From Tuctoria greenei (taxonomy: Eukaryota; Streptophyta; Magnoliopsida; Poales; Poaceae): a DNA stretch of 64,000 nt. Each line of letters opens with the position of its first letter. Position 1 is the first letter of the stretch. The notes under the pieces were generated by a model that made no database searches, was not told the origin of the DNA, and was given only the letters and a program-made list of their open reading frames with translations. The position numbers and the translations under genes were made by a program. Of the stretch, positions 56,401 to 64,000 are shown piece after piece. The DNA is taken from positions 187,073,499 through 187,137,498 of the forward strand of contig JAYESD010000003.1 of assembly GCA_036927565.1 (NCBI GenBank). Reading direction: 5' to 3'.

Positions 56401-57326
56401 GGAAAACAAAAGGTCGACGAAGCTCCGGCTGAAGAGGAGCTAGGTTTCCAGGACCCCAAAAAGGTCTTGAAAGTCGTCTACAACACTGTCGATGATGACT
56501 CCGACGTCTCTAACAACGAGCGTCGGAAGACCCTGAACACCATCTATGGTGGTTCTTGAGACATCACCTCTCGCCGCATCCTCAAGACAATGTGGCGGGA
56601 CATGGCTGTGGCAGCTCCCACTGCTAAGGCGGAGCCACATCAAAAGTGGATGGATACTCCCATCATTTTTTATGCTTCAGACTGCCCTCGAAACATGATC
56701 GGGGCTGGCCAACTCCCGTTGATGGTGTCACCCACCATTAACAATATTCAAATCCACCATGTAATGGTGGACGGAGGTTCCGGGCTAAATCTCATAAGCT
56801 TCGAAGCTTTCCTTAAGCTTCAGCTTCGGCCTTCGGACCTTCGTCCATCCTGACCTTTCTCTGGAGTGGGTCCGGGAACCATTCTTCTCTCGGTTCCATC
56901 ACACTCCCAGTGACCTTCGGGGCCCAGAAGAACTATAGAACTGAGAAAATGGTCTTTGATGTTGCGCAGATCAGTCTGCTGTTCAATGCCATTCTGGGCA
57001 GGCCAGCTTTATACAAGTTCATGGTTGCAGCTCATTATAGTTACTTAGTGTTGAAGATGCCAACACTCACGGGTGTTCTCCGGATCCGCGGAGATCGCAC
57101 CGCAGGAGTTACCGCTCTAGAAGAACTATATGTACTTACCACAGCGCAAAAGGAAGCATCTGGTAAGGAGCCAGCTCTGAATCCTCCAAGCATTCGTCAT
57201 AAAGGCTCTACCTCTGCACCCCGTGTGCAACCAAGCGGCGACACCGACGTTCCCGTCAAGATCGTCCAAATTGGTTCCGATGCTGCTCAGACTACCCATA
57301 TATCAGGGGGTCTGAGCAACAAATAG
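56401..57326 (+). pseudogene. Gypsy-A protease region
   Basis: Stretches include FYASDCPRNMIGAGQLPLMV and the aspartic site HHVMVDGGSGLNLIS (56590-56853). After a stop/shift come VTFGAQKNYRTEKMVFDVAQ, ILGRPALYKFMVAAHYSYLV and LKMPT (56910-57326). The order fits a retroviral-type protease followed by the linker before RT. Stops at 56560, 56851 and 57324. Confidence 0.78.
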
Positions 57327-57365
57327 GAACTCGCACTCATCACTTTCCTCTGGGCTAATGTTGAC

Positions 57366-58500
57366 GTGTTTGCCTGGCAACTGTCACAAATGTCTGGGAT
57401 CCCTAGGGAGGTGATTGAGCACAATCTAAAGATTTACCCAGACGCACAGCCTGTACACCAGAAGCCCTGGAGGCAATCAATCGAGCGACAAAACTTCATC
57501 CGACAGGAAATCAAGAAGTTGCTCGAAGCTGGATTCATCCGGGAATTCTTCCATCTAAAATGGCTGGCAAACCCAGTTATTGTACCCAAGGCCGGCGGGA
57601 AGCTTCGGATATGTATCGACTACACCACCTTAAATAAGGCATGTCCAAAGGATTCATTTTCACTACCTAGAATAGATCAGATAGTGGACTCCACCTCCGG
57701 GTGTGAGCTATTGTGTTTCTTAGATGCATATTCTGGATATCATCAAATCCAAATGTCTAAGCAAGATGAAGATCATAATGCCTTCATAACAGTAGATGGA
57801 TTGTACTGTTATACTGCCATGCCATTCGGTCTTAAAAATGCTACTTCAACATTTGTGCGAGCTATGTACAAAACATTTGGAGAGCTAATTATAGACTTGT
57901 TGGAGGTGTATGTTTATGACATCGTTGTGAAGATCAAAAACAAGGAGTCACTCCTTGACAACTTACAAGCCGTCTTCGACAGGCTGCGCAACACGCACAC
58001 CAAGCTGAACCCAAACAAGTGTGTCTTCGGGGTTAGCTCCGGGAAGCTTCTGGGGTTCTTGGTGACTCACCGAGGAATTGAAGCAAATCCGGCGAAGATC
58101 AAGGCCATAGAAGATATGCGGCCCCCAGCCCGCATTAAAGATGTCCAGAAGCTATACGGATGCCTAGCTGCGCTCAGCTAGTTTATCTCAAGACTGGCAG
58201 AACGGGCGCTACCCTTCTTCAAACTCTTGAGGAAGTCCGGACCGTTTCATTGGTCTGAAGAAGCAGAAAAGGCGTTTCAAGAGCTGAAACAACACCTCAC
58301 CACACTACCGATATTGGTAGCCCCTAATTCTGGTGAGCCTTACTGCTTTACATTTCGGCAACCACCGAAGTTGTTAGTATGGTCCTGGTTGCGGAAAGAC
58401 CAAAGACACATCCAATCCAAGAGTCCAGACCCCTCTGGGAGGGTCTGGAATCACCTGAAGACGCGACTGGGTCTCAGCTCCCAGACACGGAACCTCAAAA
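57366..58500 (+). pseudogene. Gypsy-A reverse transcriptase and start of RNase H
   Basis: The open stretch 57366-58181 holds FAWQLSQMSGIPREVIEHNL, the RT palm with WLANPVIVPKAGGKLRICID, FLDAYSGYHQIQMSKQDEDH and AMPFGLKNAT. The active-site motif reads VYVYDIVVK, so the first Asp of the usual YVDD is Tyr. A stop at 58179 is followed in frame by FISRLAERALPFFKLLRKSG and GPFHWSEEAEKAFQELK of the connection domain. The loss of a metal-binding Asp predicts an inactive enzyme even without the stops. Confidence 0.88.
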
Positions 58501-59516
58501 CGAAATGCTAGGGGATCAACCTCATTCGTTTGAGGAGGTTCACCTGGCTGACCAAGATGTTCTGGATCCTCCTAGCGAGGTTTGGGTCGAACAAGAAGGA
58601 GTTTTGGACCCCCTCCGGGAGGATCCAAGAAGCACAGCCTGAAGGTCCGGAACCCTCTAGCAAGGTCCGGGTCGATGGAGAAGAAGCTCCGGGTCCTTCT
58701 GATGGGGTCCGAACCATCCAACGCCCCGTGTACTTAATCAGTGAAGTACTCCACAACGCCAAGACAAGGTACACTGAGGTGCATAAACTACTTTACGCAG
58801 TTCTTATTACATTAAGGAAGCTTCGTCACTACTTCCAAGCCCACAAAATATCAATGGTAACTTGTTTTCCGCTGCGTGCTATTTTGCATCACCCTAATTC
58901 TACTGGGAACATTGCAAAGTGGGCAGCTGAACTGGCCGAATTCGATCTAGAATTCGTGTCAAGACAAGCAATCAAAAGTCAAGCCTTGGTTGACTTTGTG
59001 GCGGAGTGGACCCCATCTCCATTAAATCCTGGGGGCCAAAGTGAGCAAAAACCAGAACTCAAAGTTCCGGTATTCACCGAGCCTCACTGGACCCTTTACT
59101 TCGACGACTCTATGCAAAAGCAAGGGACCGGAGCTGTAATCCTTCTCTTGGCTCCGACTGGGGAGAAGGTCAAGTATATGGTACACCTTGATTTCAAGGC
59201 AACCAACAATATGGCAGAGTATGAAGCCCTCATCTATGGACTCAAGGTGACACTATATTATGGTGTCAAACAGCTGTTGGTAAAGGGATATTCACAACTC
59301 ATCATCAAACAAATCAAAAGTGAATGTTCCTGCAACAATCCTCAATTAGCTGCTTATCTCCTTAAAGTCCAGAGGCTTAAGAAGGACTTCGAAGTCCTGG
59401 ATCTTCATCATGTTCAGCGTCTTCATAACGCTGAAGCCGACGAACTCTCGACGAAAGCCTCAACCGAAGCTCCAGTTCAGGCTTTCGTCGAGAGTTCGTC
59501 GGCTTCAGCGTTATAA
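58501..59516 (+). pseudogene. Gypsy-A RNase H regions (pol RNase H plus RVT_3-type)
   Basis: An acidic/proline-rich insertion with repeated GGTCCGG/GTCCGGA words (58390-58720) splits the first RNase H. It resumes with QRPVYLISEVLHNAKTRYTE and LLYAVLITLRKLRHYFQAHK. A second, RVT_3-type RNase H follows (WTLYFDDSMQKQGTGAVILL, TNNMAEYEALIYGLKVTLYY), the dual RNase H typical of Tat elements. It ends abruptly at LSTKASTEAPVQAF, where the inverted duplication at 59479 begins. Confidence 0.85.
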
Positions 59517-59610
59517 AGACGCTGAACATGATGGAGATCCAGGACTTCAAAGTCCTTCTAAAGCCTCTGGACTTCAAGGAGATAAGCAGCTAATTGAGGA
59601 TTGTTGCAGG
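59329..59610. repeat. Inverted duplication (132-bp arms, 18-bp loop) inside gypsy-A RNase H
   Basis: Arm 59329-59460 reads CCTGCAACAATCCTC...GACGAAAGCCT, and arm 59479-59610 reads AGGCTTTCGTC...GATTGTTGCAGG, its near-perfect reverse complement with a few mismatches. The loop is 59461-59478. The right arm replaces what should be downstream coding sequence. Confidence 0.92.
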
Positions 59611-59816
59611 AAATCGGAGCTCCGGCTCCTGACGAAATCTTCGTCCGAGGGTTGTCAAAACCAATAGCTTAGCCTGCCAAACTGTGAGACCAACACCTCA
59701 AAGCTGGCAGTCCCGGTGGCCCTGCTACCATGGCGTCCACCAAGGGTCGTAGGTGCTGTCGGAAGCTCTGAGCAACCCAACACGTAAGACTCAGAAGCTC
59801 AAGTAAGCTCCGATGC
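59611..59816 (+). other. Linker of gypsy-A pol between RNase H and integrase, degraded
   Basis: No clear frame. GGAGCTCCGG-type words recur as elsewhere in gypsy-A. Confidence 0.4.
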
Positions 59817-61037
59817 ATGGATTTGAAGATCCGGAGTTACTTGAAAGACAATATCCTTCTTGAAGACAATGTATCCGCTGACCGAATTGTCAGATTGGCT
59901 AAAAGATACATGTTGGTAGAAGGGGATCTCTACCGATGCGGTGCCAATGGCATCCTAATGTGGTGCATTGCAAGGGAAGAAGGTTGTGAGATCCTCGCGG
60001 AGATCCATGGAGGCGAGTGCGGGAACCATGCTTCTTCTTGCACGCTGGTCGGTAAAGCCTTCCGGCATGGCTTTTACTGGCCTACAGCACTTCAGGATGC
60101 GGTTGAGCTAGTGAAAAAATGTGAAGCGTGTCAGTTCCACGCAAAAAAGATTCACACACCGGCTCAATCACTACAAATGATACCTCCTACATGGCCATTC
60201 GCTGTGTGGGGCATGGACATCTTGGGACCTTTCCCAAAAGACGTCGGAGGTTACAGGTTCCTATATGTCGCCATCGACAAGTTTACTAAGTGGCCGGAAG
60301 CAACTCCAGTTGTGACAATCAACAAGCAATCAAGTTCTTGAAGTCCATTATATGCAGATTTGGAGTTCCGAACAAAGTCATAACTGACAACGGAACTCAA
60401 TTTACAAGTGCTGCATTTCAAGAATATTGCGAACACCTCGGCATTCAACTAAGCTACGCTTCAGTAGATCATCTAGCAAGCAATAGCCAAGATGAGAGAG
60501 CAAATGCAGAAATATTAAAGGGACTCAAGACGCGCATGTACGAGCGCCTAAAAAAGCATGGAGCCAACTGGATTGAAGAGCTTCCATCCACACTATGGGC
60601 GAACAGGACAACACCTAACTGGTCAACTGGGGAGACTCCATTCTTCCTGGTGTACGGAGTTGAAGCAGTCCTTCCTCCGGAGATCACCTTGGGGTCCCTC
60701 CGGGTCCGGACCTTCGATGAAGCCATGCAGGATCAGCTCCGGCGTGAAGACTTTGACCTCATCGATGAGGGAAGGTGCCAAGTAGCTGTTCGGAATGCAT
60801 GTTACCGCCAAGCGCTATCATCAAAGGCATGTGCGCAACCGACAACTCGAGGAAGGCGATCTGGTGCTTTGGAAGATACTAACTCGTGAAGGAATGAACA
60901 AACTTTCCCACAGCTAAGGAGGTCCATTCCGAGTGATCAAAGTATCCTGACCCGGATGCGTTCGCTTGGCAACGGATGAAGGAACTCTGCTTCCAAATCC
61001 TTGGAACATCAAGCACCTCCGTAAGTTTTATGCTTAG
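59817..61037 (+). pseudogene. Gypsy-A integrase
   Basis: The zinc-binding H2C2 part (EIHGGECGNHASSCTLVGKA, CEACQFHAKKIH) is followed by the catalytic core with WGMDILGPFPKDVGGYRFLY (first Asp), TDNGTQFTSAAFQEYCEHLG (second Asp) and ANAEILKGLKTRMYERLKKH (Glu). After that come WANRTTPNWSTGETPFFLVY and GVEAVLPPEI. Frames shift near 60320 and 60840. The end of pol is the conserved NPWNIKHLRKFYA then TAG at 61035-61037. Confidence 0.88.
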
Positions 61038-62280
61038 AATCATGGAGGTGAGTCTGTAATTACACATGATGTATGTTATAGAGTCGATAAACAGACATGG
61101 GTATGACCTCCGGGGAACATCCAGACCCCTCAGGGAGGGTCCGTGAAGTTCAAGTACACTTCATACAGTCACTGCACTAAAAGTGTAATTACCTACCCTG
61201 GGTTAGTACAATATGTATAGCGCACTTAGCTTGGTCCCGCACCCTAAGTGTGTCCTTGTCTCCCCTGTAATCTAGACCTATAATGAAAGACATTATTGTG
61301 TAAAAACAGACTCCACGTGCATTTATTTTTTGTACAAGGCTCGATATATCAAATTATTATTTTTACCCTTCTTGTCTATAATAAAGTTGTGCAATTTTTT
61401 TTAGTTTTTGTCCAAGTTATTCATATGTGTTACAAGTTATATTGTTGGTCTCTCCGAATCTTAACATGCTGCATAGTCTACTTGCCTGAACGTCAAGCCA
61501 ACATAGGTCCGGAGTGAGCTATCGACTTAGCCTGGTCCTGCACCCTAAGTACGCCACTCTACCTACACTCCGGCAAGCCTCAGTAGGGTAAGTACTAGAA
61601 AACCATATGGGTCCGGAAAGATTATATCAATATACTTGTTACCATTCGAGTTTGTTTGGATTTAAAACTCAAATAAGAATGATAAGTCACAAACGATTTA
61701 TAGACAAGAGGACGAATTTTACTCCTTTCTTGTATTTAATATGCAGGAAAAACAGAAATTCATAGAGATGGTGGACGACGCCAAATCTACTAAGCTCCGA
61801 CATCCTCCAAGGGGGCCCGTCGTCAATGTTTAATGTGTTGACAGTGGGTGACGTCGGAGCTACAAAGCTCCGACAACCCGTGGAGGTATAAATTCAACTA
61901 TTCATGCAACGACATCAAAAGCTACCAACCTCCGACCGTCAACGTTTATATGTTGATACTGGGAATTATCGGAGCTACCAGGCTCCGCCAATCCCAGGGG
62001 GCCAACCTTCGACGCCTCAGAATTGAAGACTTCGGACCTAAAATCTACAAGTGCGAAGAATTTAAGTCGTCAACATACTGCCACAACCTTTGGTACATGC
62101 ACACACTTCAATTGTACACATGTACCAGGGGGCCAACAAGATACAGCACAATATATTGAAGACAAAGTGAGAGTCATAACAGAAAGGAGGATTTCATTAA
62201 TCAAAAGTACTGGATTACAAAATTGGGGTTACAAGGGGCAAAAGGAGAAAAGTCCTAGCCACTGGAGGATCTAAGTCATG
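61038..62280 (+). other. Gypsy-A 3' untranslated region with short tandem repeats
   Basis: No sense-strand coding. The word CTTAG(C)TTGGTCC(C)GCACCCTAAG occurs at about 61216 and 61524. A repeat of about 118 bp bears a hairpin in each unit (61846-61879 and 61960-61996). Tat and Ogre elements are known for hypervariable, tandem-repeat-rich 3' regions. Confidence 0.55.
61815..62015 (+). repeat. About 118-bp repeat units with a GGAGC/GCTCC hairpin
   Basis: The unit word CGTCAATGTTTAATGTGTTGA (61820) recurs as CGTCAACGTTTATATGTTGA (61937). The stems are GTCGGAGC-TACAAA-GCTCCGAC and TCGGAGC-TACCAG-GCTCCG. Each is followed by CCC-rich sequence, and GGGGGCC is shared with 61811. A partial third unit begins at about 61785. 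Confidence 0.65.
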
Positions 62281-62389
62281 TGGAAAAACAAAGTAACCTT
62301 CTCAGCAACTTCTTGGACACTAGCTATGGCGACATCCTCTTCTTCGGTGATGATTCCTTTAAAGACCGGATCAAGAGAGAAATGGGGTC

Positions 62390-63935
62390 TCAGCTTTTGT
62401 AACATGCCAAGACATACTCGGCGACGTTCTTGGCCAAATATTTACCCTCCATCTCCAGCTGATCGGCGATGACATTACCCATCGCGTCGAGTTTGCTGCC
62501 AGGAGAGCCAAGCGCCACTAGCATCTGGTCCAGCTCCTGTGCTGGGTCCTCCGGGCGTACTGGACTGAAACCAAGAGGCACAAGGGCCCTGTCCGCACGC
62601 CCCAAGAAGTCCCATACCATCAAGGACTCGGTTGCCTTCGAGCTCTGCAATTCTTCCTGTGACCTCCGGGCGGCCGCTAGCTCCGAACTCTCCCGAGCAA
62701 GGCGTTCCACCACTTTGGCATGTTGCTGCATACTTTCAGCGACCTGCTTCTCGCGGTCGGTCAGCTCCGACTCCCAGAGGTGGATGCGGTTTCGCCTCTC
62801 CGCCAGGTCTTTCTCTCTGCCTCTCACTTTCCCTTCCCTGGTGGCAACATGAGCTTCTCTTTTTGAGAGCTCATTCCCCATCTTCCAGTACTTCTTCCTT
62901 TCATCTTCACTCCACTGCTCAAACTTCTTTGAGCGATCCGCCAAATTCTGTTCACCTAGAGTCAACTTCTGGGTGACCTCCGCCTCCCTCTTCATGACAT
63001 CCTCCTGCTGCTCAAGTGCTTCTCCTCCCCCGCCTCCAAGTCCGCCCGGCGCTTCAGGAGAACCTCATTCAATTCATTGAGGCTTTCGTGACGCTCATCA
63101 GCAGCATCACGTCTCTCCTTGGCTTCCTCAAGGATTTCCCTAGAGTTAGCATCAAGCGCCCGGATGGCAGTCTCCTTCTCCTCAAGCAGCTTATCCCAGT
63201 ACTCTAACCGGGCCTTCTCCCTCTTTATCCATTCCTTTTGGTCAACTAGCCTCGTCTGGGAAAGCCTGGTCTCAAAATGGAGTTTGTTGCGCCGACGCAT
63301 CAAGGTGTTGCGCTCCTCCTCCAGGGCTTTGCTCTCATGATCGAAGGCCAGTTGAACCTGTCGGAGGCTGGAGCAGGTGTTATCTATAGATAATGTCATA
63401 GGGATAGGCTCCGGACCCGCTGAGACCACCTCTGCGGGCTCCAGAGGGTTCTCCATTACAAAAATAGGGTCCCACTCTACGAGAGAGGACCCTTGAGCTT
63501 CTGCGGCACTGGGACCGCTCTCTGGGAGCCCTTCAGCGGCAGTAGAAGAGGACCCACTAGGGGAACTCTCACCACCAGAGCAGAAGCTGAAGGTGCTGCC
63601 TCCAAGCTTTTAATTGCTGGATCCGAAAGCAAAGGACCTGCCGCCACCTCTTTCGGCAGCTCCAGCTCTGGTTCGGCTACCTCCGGAGCAACGGCAGGAG
63701 CTTCATCTGGGGCCTCTACCGCCGCCGGCTCAGGCGCCAGCACGGCGGCTTCCTCCGGTTCAAGGACCGGAGCTTCAGGCGTCTCCGGCTCAACCGTCGG
63801 ACATTCAACTACTTCTGGCACAAGGGCCGGAGCTTTAGTGAGTTCCGGCTCAATGGTCGGGGCTTCAATTACCTCTAGCTCAACGGTTAGGGCTTCGACG
63901 ACTTCTGGCTCAAAGGCTGGAACTTCTGGCATCAC
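62390..63935 (-). pseudogene. Gypsy-A antisense ORF (coiled-coil protein), frameshifted, continuing past the right edge
   Basis: Three overlapping minus-strand frames read as one protein. First is a Pro/Glu/Ala-rich N-terminal part with PEVVEAPT-like repeats (63477-63935). Next is a long charged coiled coil (ALEEERNTLMRRRNKLHFET, LLEEKETAIRALDANSREIL, 62992-63456), then another (REKDLAERRNRIHLWESELT). The C-terminal domain has FSPVRPEDPAQELDQMLVAL and ends at 62390. Shifts lie near 63460 and 63040. Grass Tat elements carry an antisense ORF at this position; its role is unknown. The ORF is oppositely oriented to gag-pol, so it would need its own promoter, perhaps near the 3' LTR outside the window. 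Confidence 0.75.
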
Positions 63936-64000
63936 CGGTGCTGGAGCATCAGCCTACTCCACCGTCGCAAGGGGTATATCTTTGACTTCTCCCCTATGGT

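Larger units (their letters stand above)
38118..64000 (+). mobile_element. Gypsy-A: Tat-lineage Ty3/gypsy retrotransposon, 3' end outside the window, interrupted by copia-2
   Basis: The 5' LTR (38118-38922), primer site, gag N-terminus (38990-39530), then after the copia-2 insertion gag (55611-56400), protease, reverse transcriptase, dual-type RNase H, integrase (to about 61037), a repeat-bearing 3' region and an antisense ORF. An RVT_3-type RNase H beside the pol RNase H and an antisense ORF before the 3' LTR are features of the Tat group (Grande, RIRE2, Retand). The left target sequence is GCTAG (38113-38117). Confidence 0.88.

Overview
This is a plant nuclear window, most likely from a grass with a repeat-rich genome. 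Evidence for that: one spliced host gene whose protein resembles the plastid/mitochondrial PRAT protein OEP16-2, and Sirevirus-type Ty1/copia, Tekay-like and Tat-like Ty3/gypsy and CACTA (En/Spm) elements of grass type. There are no bacterial operons, CRISPR arrays or rRNA genes, and I recognise no tRNA gene. Apart from about 2.4 kb around the host gene (25753-28130), nearly everything is transposable element.

Region by region. (1) 1-25752 is a decayed CACTA element whose left end lies outside the window. It has a leftward gene of Transposase_24/Ulp1-protease type (1-4926). A 1.85-kb centre of palindromic repeats (about 5016-6863) has a TATA box facing outward on each side. A rightward TNP2/TNPD-like transposase (leader at about 6890, coding remains 20353-23754) is followed by a large inverted repeat (23941-25365), more palindromic repeats and a terminal CACTACTATAAAA at 25740-25752. 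A 12.2-kb Sirevirus-like copia element (copia-1, minus strand, 7845-20008) sits in the transposase leader. (2) 25753-28130 holds the host gene OEP16-2 (six exons, 26576-27567), with two G-boxes upstream. (3) 28132-31240 is a deleted relative of the CACTA element, reading rightward. (4) 31240-35060 is a rearranged copia: gag to integrase forward, RNase H plus a short LTR reversed, with a gypsy solo LTR inserted at 31824-32775.

(5) From about 35137 to the right edge is a four-level nest. Copia-3 (LTR, primer site, gag) is interrupted at 38117 by a Tat-lineage gypsy (gypsy-A, LTR 38118-38922, running past 64000). The gypsy-A gag is interrupted at 39530 by a second Sirevirus-like copia (copia-2, minus, 39531-55605). 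The copia-2 primer-binding site is split by a very young, internally deleted Tekay-like gypsy (gypsy-B, plus, 46098-54058) whose 3-kb LTRs are almost identical. After copia-2, gypsy-A continues with gag, protease, reverse transcriptase, RNase H, integrase, a 3' region with hairpin tandem repeats, and an antisense coiled-coil ORF.

How the parts relate. Most element genes carry stops, frameshifts or internal deletions, so the window is largely a fossil record. The exceptions are the host gene and the gypsy-B gag with its LTRs, primer site and polypurine tract. The observation I find most worth following is that copia-1 and copia-2 each carry a family-specific short palindrome (CGGAT-N-ATCCG type in one, CGGACTAGTCCG in the other). 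It is arrayed in the LTR U3 and again just upstream of the extra env-like third ORF, which suggests a shared regulatory signal for genomic and subgenomic transcription.
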